NCBI RefSeq assembly: GCF_000237925.1 | Contig: NW_017386117.1 | Location: 95,772-159,771 of the forward strand | DNA length: 64,000 bases | From: Schistosoma mansoni | Lineage: Eukaryota > Platyhelminthes > Trematoda > Strigeidida > Schistosomatidae | Reading direction: 5' to 3' | In this document: positions 31,010 to 40,159 of the stretch, piece after piece | Layout of the letters: each line of letters starts with the position of its first letter | Position numbering within the stretch: position 1 is the first letter of the stretch | Program-made: the position numbers and the translations under genes | The notes under the pieces: model-generated | The model's input: the letters and a program-made list of their open reading frames with translations, nothing else | Databases searched by the model: none | What the model was told of the DNA's origin: nothing

Positions 31010-31580
31010 TTAATGAATAAATGACCTTTTTACTGTCGAATATGTAATACATATATTTACAAAAAAACTATATTTGTATCCATATAAATCAGTTGTACTG
31101 ACAGATAACATTATATAGTGCTAAAAAACACCCTCCTCCTTTGTTTCATATGTATCTTCCATAGACAATGTATTTGGCCTGGTTTTTTAAAAAGGTTCCA
31201 ATATTCTAGCAAGGACTTTGATGGATTCTCTTATTTGTATAAGTAAGTATCTATTAGGCCCTTTTTAGACATTTGTGTAAAAAGGTATATTAGTATAGTA
31301 AACAAGTAACTAAGTAATCATTATACTGACCTTTTGAAAAACATTCAAACATAGTTCAATCCCTAAAAGTTAGCCAATCAGAATGAAAATTATGTTTTTC
31401 CCTTCTATTTACAAATTGTTATATGGATAGAATTAGGTTAGATAATGTAACAATATCGCCTGAGCTTCAACTATTCTACTTCGTTGTAACTTGTTTTTGA
31501 AAATTTTTTCAATCTTAAGTACTGTCATTTTTTATAAAACAGAAGAATTATACCTTGGTGAGTGTTTTGTTAATATTGCA
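31010..31580. other. No feature seen
   Basis: AT-rich sequence between the S-alpha copy and the RTE LINE; no coding frame, repeat or RNA signal could be supported. Confidence 0.4.
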
Positions 31581-31587
31581 GTACAGA

Positions 31588-32771
31588 TAATAAGCCGTGC
31601 ATAGACCAAATTGTGACACTACGGATCATCGTGGAACAATAAATTGAGTGGAATTCGTCACTATACATCAACTTTATTGACTATGAGAAGGAGTTTGATA
31701 GTGTGAATAGGAGAACATTATGGAAACTTCTTCAACACTATGGAGTTCCTGAAAAGATTGTCAACATTATCCAGAACTCATACGATGGACTACAGTGCAA
31801 AGTCATGCATGGAGGACAGCTGACAGATGCATTTCCAATAAGGACTGGAGTCAGACAAGGCTGTCTACTCTCCCCCTTCTCCTTTCTTCTGGTGATTGAT
31901 TGGATTATGAAGACTTCGGTATCTTAGGGGAAACACGGAATATAATGGACATCTCAGAATCATTTAGATGATTTGGACTTCGCAGATGACCTAGCCCTCC
32001 TATCTCATACACACGAACAAATACAGACGAAGACAACAAATGTAGCAGCAGCATCTGCATTAATAAGCCTCAACATACACAAAAGAAAAATCGAGATCTT
32101 CAAATACAACACGGAGAACACCAAATCAACCACACATGATGGAGAAACTCTGGAAGATGTAGAAACATTCACGCACCTGGAAAACATCATTGATGAACAA
32201 GGAGAATCTGATGCAGAATTAAAGGTGAGGATTGACAAAGCAAGGGCAGCATTTCTACAATTGAAGAACATATGGAACTTAAAACAACTGTCAACTAGTC
32301 TCAAAGTCAGAATCTTCAATACGAACGTCAAGACAGTCCTACTGTACGAAGGTGAAACGTGGAGAACTACTATATCTATCGTCAAGAAGGTACAAGTATT
32401 TGTAAACAGTTGTCTACGCAAAATACTCAACATTCACTGGCCGGATAATATCAGCAACAGCGTTTTATGGTAGAGGACAAACCAGCTTCCATCTGAAGGG
32501 GAAATTAGGAAAAGACGTTGGAAGTGGATCGGACAGGCATTAAGGAAATCACCAATGTGCATTACAAGGCAATACCTAACTTGGAATTCGGAAGGTAAGC
32601 GGAAAAGAGGAACCAAAAAACACATTACGCCGGGAAATAGAAGCAGATATGAAAAGGATGAATGTTAACTGGAAATAACTGGAAAGGATTGCTTAGGAAA
32701 GAGTTGGAAGGAGAATGCTGGTGAGCTGCCTATTCTCATCCACCAGGGGGTAACAGGCGTAAGTAAGTAAG
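31588..32771 (+). mobile_element. RTE-type LINE, 5'-truncated
   Basis: Reads CIDQIVTLRIIVEQ, INFIDYEKEFDSVNR, GVRQGCLLSPFSFLLVIDWI, LDDLDFADDLALLSHTHEQI, FTHLENIIDEQGESDAELKV and LKVRIFNTNVKTVLLYEGET: the RT domain of schistosome RTE elements (SR2/SR3 kind), with the FADD catalytic motif at about 31973. A stop near 31643 and two frame changes (near 31920-31970 and 32470) show it is dead. The 3' end is AGTAACAGGCG-type sequence (here GTAACAGGCGTAAGTAAGTA). The endonuclease is missing. Confidence 0.88.
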
Positions 32772-32954
32772 AAGCCGATAAAAAGTCTCATTATCATTAT
32801 CGGTTAAATTATCTGCTATGAATTCAGTAGTTTATTGAGATTGAATTTCGTTTATATTTTCGATTTACATAGTAATGTAATTAGGTAAATATACTTACTA
32901 AACATGTACTCAAAGGTTTAGTACTGATGTTAAAGAAAATCAAAACGATTTTAT

Positions 32955-33316
32955 TAATTTTATTAGTTGAGATCATGAATCTATTGAAGTAAGACCTGGA
33001 AGCCCTGGACGGCCGTTTCGTCTTATTTTGAGACTTCTCAACAGTGCGCATCCACGATCCCGCCCCGTGAGATTCGAACATAGGATCAATCAGTTTCACG
33101 CGCGAACACTTAACGTCTAGACCACTGAGCTGGCATCCGATGGTTTTAATGTTTACCTCAACCGATCCACGAAATCGAGCGACACATCCACCAATGTCTT
33201 CAGTAAGTTACTATCTGACAACAGACCTGGTTGAACTCCACTGGTCACAGCTTCTCACTAGAACTCCAGGAAATACCTCTTGGAGCCAGTCACTAGTGAG
33301 CATATGTTGATTAATA
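32955..33316 (-). repeat. Hammerhead SINE, long version
   Basis: Minus strand. From the right: leader (CTCACTAGTGACTGGCTCCA, CCAGTGGAGTTCAACCAGGT, CACTGAAGACATTGGTGG), tRNA-like part (A box region GTCTAGACGTT, B box TGTTCGAATCTC), ribozyme block and a shortened tail. Best guide, with 23515-23890, to the element's 5' end. Confidence 0.75.
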
Positions 33317-33319
33317 TCA

Positions 33320-33424
33320 GAAGGATTTTTTGTGGATATGATAGTAATTTTAATAGTTGAGATCATGAATCAATTGAATCTAGACCACCATGGAAAACGT
33401 GATAGCACTGGACGACCGTTCCCT
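33320..33424 (-). repeat. Hammerhead SINE tail, cut by repeat G
   Basis: Holds the tail (TCAGAAGGATTTTTTGTGGA, GAATCTAGACCACCATGGAA) and the ribozyme 3' part up to GACGACCGTT, then turns directly into repeat G (CCCTAAGGGACAACTG). The junction is in stem III. Confidence 0.7.
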
Positions 33425-33835
33425 AAGGGACAACTGCTTGAGGCCGGTCACGCACGACCTTTTTGTGGGTTTTTTTGACATATTAGCTCCGTCCTTCAAA
33501 GGACCTTACCACCGGAGACGGAAATCCGTGGAATAAGGCGAGGTGTGCATTTTCAGAGTCGACCTTTTCTAACCCCACCCCTCCTTGTGGGAAGTCAGCA
33601 TCGCTGTTATGCTGGTTTCCTGAAAGAAACACCTTACTGCTGCCACACCTCTGTACAGTCAACAGTACGACTTCGCCTTCGGACGTTGAGTTTGCTGCTT
33701 TTAGTCTTACCACTCTTAAACCAACTTGTCTGGCATGATAGGACCTTGAGGAACGATTGTTCCAGCCAGTATAGCTCGATTGGTTCATCACGATAGGCAA
33801 GCCCGACCACCACGTCAAGGTACTAGCAATGGTCG
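33425..33835 (-). repeat. Repeat G copy
   Basis: Inverse of 21380-21850: GACAACTGCTTGAGGCCGGT, CCCACCCCTCCTTGTGGGAA, CTGTACAGTCAACAG, GCATGATAGGACCTTGAGG. An open frame of 158 codons on the minus strand overlaps it but has no motif and is not kept in the other copy. Confidence 0.55.
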
Positions 33836-34204
33836 GGAACAAAAATGTACAACTAAAGAAACCATTAAAAACAAGTTGCAAATGTATGCACTGAGGGATT
33901 TTCACACACGAAACCTTCAAAATGAATCTTACAATATCTACATCTAAATATGAATTCAAAACTTAATATTCAGTTTAATTATACTTTCAATTGGGAAAAT
34001 TTGTTTTCATCAAATGTCTTTTCTTTGTTTGTTTGTTGTTCTTGTTGTTGTTGTTGTTATCACTGATATATTCTAGTTTATTTCAAATATAACAGTATTT
34101 TAATGATTTTAGGTTACAAAACTATTTATTAAAAGAAACAATGAGAAATGTAAACAAATATTTAGATTGATAGAAAGATTTATCCCATAACGAAACCTAT
34201 CATT

Positions 34205-34350
34205 TAGATGATAGGCAAAGATGGATAGTGGCTAGCAGTGGAATTCAAGATGTGCGTTTCATCCTGTTTGGAACTCGTCAGTTGGATGTACCTGCATCTC
34301 AGAGTTGATGTTCACTCTGGGACTCCAACCTATTACTGTTCACTTCAAAC
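34205..34350 (-). repeat. S-alpha-type SINE (minus), head part
   Basis: Minus strand: GAACATCAACTCTGAGATGC, AGGTACATCC, ribozyme (34243-34287), CTGCTAGCCACTATCC. It faces the plus-strand copy at 34372-34565; the two share the sequence ATTGCGTTAGGACTG region between them. Confidence 0.75.
34243..34287 (-). ncRNA. S-alpha hammerhead ribozyme motif, core kept
   Basis: Minus strand: ATCCAA, core CTGACGA, stem II GTTCC/GGATG-type with loop AAACA, core GAAAC, short stem III, cleavage triplet ATC, then TTGAAT. Core positions are all present; stem I has one mismatch and stem II relies on a G-U pair, so activity is uncertain. Confidence 0.55.
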
Positions 34351-34371
34351 GCCATTGCGTTAGGACTGCAA

Positions 34372-34565
34372 ATGATCCAGTGGACGAGTCCCAAATAGAA
34401 CAAAACGCGCATCCTGGATTCCATTGCTAGCCACTATCCATCTTTGCTTATAGTACTCTTGAATTAAGGCTATATCGAGGCAATACGCACAGTATGTACA
34501 TATGCCAATAAGAGACTGATCAATTGCAGTCCAAAAAATCAACGGGAAGATTCAAACAAATAATA
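34372..34565 (+). repeat. S-alpha-type SINE (plus), ribozyme decayed
   Basis: GATCCAGTGGACGAGTCCCA, AATAGAACAAAACGCGCATC, CTGGATTCCATTGCTAGCC, then the tail GAATTAAGGCTATATCGAGG, CATATGCCAATAAGAGACTG, GATTCAAACAAATAATAC. The core (TGGACGA, CAAAA) is broken. Confidence 0.75.
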
Positions 34566-34569
34566 CTAA

Positions 34570-35620
34570 GTGAATTCACCATTTAAATATTCGAATCATA
34601 TTTAAGAAGTGAATAGATAGATAAATTCAGAAGAGTAATCGATTGTACTTGAAACAGTCACTGATCTACCATTTATAGTTATACTTGACAACATCTTTGT
34701 CATAGATAGTCAAATAGTTAAATAGGTAGACGAAAGGATTGCTTTTGTTACAGTTTAAAAGGTGTTCCGTGAAGATGTACCGGATGTTTGCTAAGTTGAC
34801 GAAATCTTTCGTAAGCAAAGTAAAACGAACATAAATCTTTGTATAAATAGGTATCTCAAAAGTTTCTTTTTTATCAATACAGGGAAAGTTCATTAAGATG
34901 GGAATCAAATGAGTAGTATTAGTATAAGTAAGTTATTCAATATAAAGAATATATTGTGTAAAAACAGCAACGCATATTCAGTGAATCCTAGATAAAGTGA
35001 AAATATATTTCCTGGATTCTTCAGCTAATCAGGGGACGAAAGTCAATTAGATAACCACTAATCGCCAGTAAACAATACACAAATGTTTCGTTTTATTCAG
35101 AGTCTCCTCAACTGTGTACATTTAAGATTTAGCATACGATCAAACACTGACACTATGGGTGATCAAAACAAATGTAAAATATGTATTTTACATCCAGTGA
35201 TTTTGATGGAGTTTTGTTCTCTGAGCTGGATGGTGTGGTCGTGGAGCTTTCATCGTTCTTCTGAACACGACATCATCAGCACAAACTTCGAGTAGAATTG
35301 ATCAATATTTTCAACTCTATTCAAACTTTATGACCCTAAATGGCAACTCAATACATAAATGGTAACACACTGTGATTTTAGATGTCACAGGATTAATCCA
35401 TTGCAGAGTTGTGTTGAAATATCTCAAACTAAAGTAAAACGGCTATCAATGTTAGTTGTTGATTATTAATGATTCTTTATCCGTCGTCAATTTATTATAA
35501 AAACCATTTTTCATTTTAAAACAAGTGAACAACTCAAATAATATAAAGCCTTGACAGCTAATTTATATAATATGCCGTAAAATAAAACAGTAAATTTATA
35601 TTCAGTAAGGGGGTAAGTAG
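34570..35620. other. Mostly unassigned; repeat E fragment at 35205-35300
   Basis: 35205-35300 carries repeat E (GTTCTCTGAGCTGGATGGTG, GGAGCTTTCATCGTTCTTCT, GACATCATCAGCACAAAC). The rest is AT-rich with no supported feature; short open frames there have no motifs. Confidence 0.45.
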
Positions 35621-35624
35621 ATTG

Positions 35625-35830
35625 TTGAATTTCGTTGGGATCATAAACCGATCAATGTTAGACCATAATTAAAAAATTATGAGCACTCAATGGTCATTTT
35701 ATCCTAGTATGGGATTCCTCAGTATTGCTCGCCTACAATCGTGAGTGAGTGAGTCGGACCCATAATCTTCAATGTCATGTGAACACTTAGCCTCTAGATC
35801 ACTAAGCCGGCATCCTATGATGATTTTATC
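35625..35830 (-). repeat. Diverged hammerhead SINE copy
   Basis: Blocks GGGATCATAAACCGATCAAT, TTATCCTAGTATGGGATTCC, TCAGTATTGCTCG and CTCTAGATCACTAAGCCGGC in the family order. Ribozyme positions are heavily altered. Confidence 0.55.
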
Positions 35831-36065
35831 TGTTGTATTTGGAATATCGAATAGAAAGATTTGCTCATGATCATAGTTCTAACAAATTGGTCAAGTGTCA
35901 ACTTATTAGACTGAAATTCAATGAAGACTCATTTCAACATACAATTGTTATCATCAACATATTAATTTCTTTAATTAATTGTGTATAGAAAATTGATATT
36001 TTGTCCAAAATATCAGTAACCGAGAGTAATAAATCTGAATGAATAATTTTGGGATGCCGGCTCAG

Positions 36066-36120
36066 TGGTCTAGTGGTTAGGCGCTCGCGCGCGAGACTGA
36101 TAGGTCCTGGGTTCGAATCT
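36066..36120 (+). promoter_or_regulatory. tRNA-type pol III A and B boxes
   Basis: TGGTCTAGTGG fits the A box consensus (TGGCNNAGTGG) with one change, and GGTTCGAATCT fits the B box (GGTTCGANTCC) with one change. The spacing of 33 nt is normal for tRNA genes and SINEs. Confidence 0.75.
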
Positions 36121-36142
36121 CGCGAGTCGGGATCGTGGATGC

Positions 36143-36188
36143 GCACTGCTGAGGAGTCCCACAATGGGACGAAACGGCCGTCCAGTTC
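36143..36188 (+). ncRNA. Type-I hammerhead ribozyme, perfect core
   Basis: GCACTG (36143-36148), CTGAGGA (36149-36155), stem II GTCCC/GGGAC around loop ACAAT (36156-36170), GAAA (36171-36174), stem III ACGG/CCGT with no loop (36174-36181), cleavage after the GTC at 36180-36182, then CAGTTC closing stem I. Every invariant residue is present. Because stem III is a perfect palindrome without a loop, a single copy could make only two pairs around a GGCC loop; two molecules could pair fully, as in the schistosome and newt satellite hammerheads. Confidence 0.8.
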
Positions 36189-36630
36189 TTTCAGGTTTTC
36201 CATGGTAGTCTAGCTTCAGTTGACTCATGATTTTAACTACATAAAATTACTAAAATCTCCATAAAAATCCCCTTCTGATAATTTTAGAATAGTTTCAGTA
36301 TATATTAATTAATTAAGCCTTAATCAACTTAATAATATAATTATTGTTTATGAGAGTGTTAGTAGGATGTTTGAAAAAGTAATATGCTTCCTAAACATGT
36401 TACTTAGCAGCTACTCAGAAATGGTGTTATTAGTAGTATTTCTTAGCACAGATTAAACTTCAGGACATACAATTATGCTTACTAAGCTAAAAATAAATTA
36501 TGATTTGAATATCTTGCGAAACTTTACGTCTAACAAACGTTACTTAAAATGGCAAAACTTGCAATTCACAATAGTGATGAATGACCAAATTGAAGTATTC
36601 CATTTCTCACACATTTTGTATACAATTTTG

Positions 36631-37389
36631 TGTTTAAAGCCATTATTTACTTACTTATTTACGCCTGTTACTCTCAATGGAGCGTAGGCTATCGACCAGC
36701 ATTCTCCAACTCATTCTGTCCTGAGCCTTCTTTTCTAGTTCTATCCAATTTTCGTTCATTCTTCTCATGTCTGTCTCCATTTCTCAGCGTAATGTTTTTT
36801 GGTCTTCATCTTCTCCTTTGGCCTTGACGATTTTAAGTAAGGGCTTGCCTTGTGACTCATTTGGCTGCTATCCTCATTTTGTGTCCTATCCACTTCCAGC
36901 TCCTCTTCCTGATTTCTCACTCCATTGGATGGAATCTGGTTTTTTCTCTTCTACAGTAGGACGTTGCTAATAGTGCCTTGCCAACGGATCCGAAGTATTT
37001 TGCATAGACAACTGTTAATAAACACATGTATCTTCTGGATGATGGCTTTCGTAATTCTCCAGGTTTTTGCTTCATACAATAGAACTGTCTTGACGTTTGT
37101 ATTAAAAATTCTGATCTTGGTGTTGGTTGACAATTGATTTGAGTCCCAGATGTTCTTCAGTTGTAAATATGCTGCTCTTGCTTTGCCGATCCACGTTTTC
37201 ACATCTGCATCAACTAAACAGTGTTCATCAATGATACTTCCCAGATATGTAAATGTTTTCATATCCTCCAGAGCTTCTCCGTCAAGTGTAATTCTATTGG
37301 CGCATGTCGTATTGTATCGGAGAGTCTTGTTTTTCTCTTTGTCTATATTGAGACCTACTCCTGCTGAGGCTGCTGTTTAAAGCCATTAT
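36631..37389 (-). mobile_element. RTE-type LINE, 5'-truncated, with 16-bp target duplication
   Basis: TGTTTAAAGCCATTAT occurs at 36631-36646 and again at 37374-37389; the element is 36647-37373. Its 3' end (ACTTACTTATTTACGCCTGT as seen on plus) is at the left. Minus frames read TFTYLGSIIDEHCLVDADVK and LSTNTKIRIFNTNVKTVLLY, the RT C-terminal region of the RTE family at 31.6-32.8 kb, interrupted by frame changes. The intact duplication means the insertion is fairly recent. Confidence 0.9.
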
Positions 37390-37644
37390 GCCAGTCAAAA
37401 AAGACTAAGCGAACTCACTGATGGACATGGATTTAATGTTAAACATCTTACTTTTTCTATCAATTATCATATTTTTCAGTCGACATAAATGACACGCATT
37501 AAAAGAAAGAATCGGTCAAATTTCTAGAAAATTTCCAATTCACTAATTAAATTACCAAAACAAAAAATATGATTAATTAATGAATACATGAAACCGTAAT
37601 GTACCAGTAGTTAACTTACACTAGTTTATAAGTCTATATACAAT

Positions 37645-37741
37645 TAGAAGGGGTTTTATGGAGATTTAGTATTTTCATAGTTGAGAGCGTGGAGTTAATT
37701 GAAGCTAGACCACCAAGGAAAACCTGGAAGCACTGGACGGG
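37645..37741 (-). repeat. Hammerhead SINE tail running into a gap
   Basis: Tail block (AGAAGGGGTTTTATGGAGAT, AATTGAAGCTAGACCACCAA) and the start of the ribozyme 3' strand (GGAAGCACTGGACGG), ending at the N gap. Confidence 0.8.
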
Positions 37742-37941
37742 NNNNNNNNNNNNNNNNNNNNNNNNNNNNNNNNNNNNNNNNNNNNNNNNNNNNNNNNNNN
37801 NNNNNNNNNNNNNNNNNNNNNNNNNNNNNNNNNNNNNNNNNNNNNNNNNNNNNNNNNNNNNNNNNNNNNNNNNNNNNNNNNNNNNNNNNNNNNNNNNNNN
37901 NNNNNNNNNNNNNNNNNNNNNNNNNNNNNNNNNNNNNNNNN
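37742..37941. other. Assembly gap, 200 N
   Basis: The two sides are the same SINE block in opposite orientations (left ends CACTGGACGGG; right begins AAACGGCCGTCCAGTGC), so the gap sits at the centre of a palindrome. Confidence 0.99.
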
Positions 37942-38015
37942 AAACGGCCGTCCAGTGCTTCCAGGTTTTCCATGGTGGTCTAGCTTCAATTGACTCACGC
38001 TTTCAACTATATACA
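37942..38015 (+). repeat. Hammerhead SINE tail, mirror of the copy left of the gap
   Basis: AAACGGCCGTCCAGTGCTTC, TTTTCCATGGTGGTCTAGCT and CAATTGACTCACGCTTTCAA are the plus-orientation counterpart of 37680-37741. Confidence 0.8.
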
Positions 38016-38019
38016 ATCG

Positions 38020-38760
38020 TTCTTTAGTAATTAGAAACTAAACCAATTTCAGTAGCTTTTCTTTGTATTTAAAAAAGGATCAGTACTATTTGGACAAATG
38101 AAAAACTAATCGATAGATATGATGATAAATACCCCTATATAAGAAGAAGATATTGGTCCATGTTAAATTTTAAAACATAAAATATTCCTTCTCAACGAGA
38201 TATAATGAAAATATGATAAACCATCTCTAAAGTCCTCAAATATCATAGAATAGTGATTACTTCATAGTAATAGAGTTGACATATTAAAGTGTGTGGTGGA
38301 TCCCAGCAAAAGAGATTAGTCAAAATATAGCCATACGCAAAGTTACCAATAATATACCAAAAAGAATGAACACTACAAACCTAAGCGTATATCTATGAGT
38401 AACACAAAAGGTAACAAATTACAGTGTAAATATAAAATGGTATATTGAGCTGCTCTCTGAGATAACAACCACAAATAAGTTCAGTTGATTAACAAAGATT
38501 CCTCTGCACATGATAGCACTAACGGAAAAATGATGAAGATTAAATCCTGTAGTATTATTTAATAATGATCTGGGCCAAAGCTCCAAAGTAGTAGACTAAA
38601 AAAGATGCTATAATACTATTATAATCTTCAATCAGGGGCCGTAGCCAATAAAGCAGAAGAATAGACGCCGAAGAGAGCATTTACATTTTAAGAACCGCGG
38701 TAATTCAGTGTATGTTAGATATAACCAAACAAATATATTTGTTTTGAGATGGTTGTAGAA
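38020..38760. other. No feature seen
   Basis: AT-rich sequence without supported coding or repeat matches. Confidence 0.4.
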
Positions 38761-38764
38761 AAAT

Positions 38765-38895
38765 TTGTAGCTCAGGTGGGTGATTTTGATGTAGGTTTGT
38801 TCTCTGAGCTGAATGGTTTGGTCGTGGAGCTTTCATCGTCCTTTTGAACGACATCATCACAAACGTCGGATAGAAGTGAAGTGTTTGAATTTGTT
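38765..38895 (-). repeat. Repeat E copy
   Basis: The minus strand reads NSNTSLLSDVCDDVVQKDDE then SSTTKPFSSENKPTSKSPT and a stop, a coding-like C-terminus kept almost unchanged in the copy at 24795. A retroelement protein end is the likeliest source; the family is not identified. Confidence 0.6.
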
Positions 38896-39414
38896 TCTTT
38901 ACCATTGAAATAGAGAAACCATAGGTATTGAATATAAATGTGCTTACATATAAAATGTGTGACAAATAGGAAGGATAAATATGTGATCTTTACTTTGTTG
39001 TTACAGAAAATCGTGGAATAAATGCCACAATCAGGGATTCAATTTCACAAAGTGTTTTAAAGAATACAATTAACCTAATTTTCTTATTTGTTTGTGATTG
39101 TTTGGTTTGAATGAATTTCTATCCCTTAGGTTATAACAATTTTTGATGTTGTGTATAGTTCTTTTTCAAACACCCATTAAACATTATAAACCACCATTTT
39201 GCATGTTGTGTCTAATTAAAGAAAACGGTAATATTAGTGACAAGAAAGTTCATTGGATTTCAAAAGATTTAAACGATATACTAGATAAGACTAAAACATC
39301 TTCATTAAGCTATTTATTATAGGTTGAATATAATAGACATTTTTCTATTCAAACTGTATTACATCTTTTAATGTCATCGGACCAATAACGTGATCATTTT
39401 TCATGGGCAGTTTG

Positions 39415-39655
39415 AACCGGACACTTAATCGATAGACCGCTAAGCTGGCATCCGATGGCGCGAGACTGGTAGGTCCTGGGTTCGAATTTCGCTAGCCGAG
39501 GTCATGGATGCATACTGCTGAGGAGTCACATAGTAGGACGAAGCGGCCATCTAGTGATTCTAGGTATTCTTCGGTGGTCAGGCTTCAATTGACTCATGTT
39601 TTCAACTGTGAAAATATTAACTTTCCAAAAAAACCCCTTCTGATTACAATTGTTT
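39415..39655 (+). repeat. Hammerhead SINE with inverted front
   Basis: 39418-39456 is a minus-oriented tRNA-like piece (ACTTAATCGATAGACCGCTA, AGCTGGCATCCGATGG). From 39457 a plus copy follows: CGCGAGACTGGTAGGTCCTG, B box GGTTCGAATTTC, ribozyme block (CTGCTGAGGAGTCACATAGT, GACGAAGCGGCCATC) and tail. The core has GAAG in place of GAAA. Confidence 0.75.
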
Positions 39656-39906
39656 TTAATTATGTCACACGATAGATGAATTTAGTAAAAAGCTAGTTTT
39701 GTTCAGATACTGAAGGATGTATGTAGAAGAAACCAACTCGGCAATTCTTAAATTCTACTATAAAACTGTATTATTTGTTTACAGCACTTACTGGATAAGA
39801 AGATATCTATTTAGATGAATTATGAAATTACTACAAGGAACAGGCTGGGTGAATAATAATAAGTTACATAAGTGAGAGAAACTTTTTCATATTTTTAATG
39901 ACTAAC

Positions 39907-40153
39907 AATTGAAGTTATCCACCCAACTGCGTCACAAGACAAGCCCTCACATGGAATCCTGAAGGTCAAAGGAGAAGAGGAAGACCAAAGAACATATTAC
40001 GCCGAGAAATAGAGACAGACATGAGAAGAATGCACAAAAAATGGATAGAACTAGAAAAGAAGGTCCAGGACAAAGTGGGTTGGAGAAAGCTGGTCGGCGG
40101 CCTACGCTCCATTGGGAGTAACAGGCGTAAGTAAGTAAGGAATCGAAGTTATC
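39907..40153 (+). mobile_element. RTE-type LINE 3' end with 13-bp target duplication
   Basis: AATTGAAGTTATC (39907-39919) and AATCGAAGTTATC (40141-40153) flank a 221-bp fragment that ends AGTAACAGGCGTAAGTAAGT. In frame it reads [20 protein letters not shown], the last part of the RTE RT protein. A 5'-truncated insertion. Confidence 0.85.
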
Positions 40154-40159
40154 ATTGGT

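Larger units (their letters stand above)
36043..36285 (+). repeat. Hammerhead SINE, best-preserved copy
   Basis: ATAATTTT at 36043-36050 and 36278-36285 may be the target duplication. The body starts with GGGATGCCGGCTCAG. A box TGGTCTAGTGG (36066-36076), B box GGTTCGAATCT (36110-36120), hammerhead 36143-36188, then the tail TTTTCCATGGTAGTCTAGCT to TCCCCTTCTG. This copy lacks the 5' leader. The boxes fit a pol III internal promoter of tRNA type, so transcripts would start upstream and carry the ribozyme. Function is inferred from sequence layout. Confidence 0.85.

Noticed and set aside
33483-33959. 158-codon minus-strand frame
   Set aside because: Overlaps repeat G, whose second copy at 21.4 kb does not keep the frame.
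36060-36135. tRNA gene
   Set aside because: A and B boxes are good, but the acceptor stem is not formed and the block is part of a dispersed SINE; the same holds for the other copies.
37689-38027. Open frames on both strands across the second N gap
   Set aside because: SINE arms plus N; not coding.
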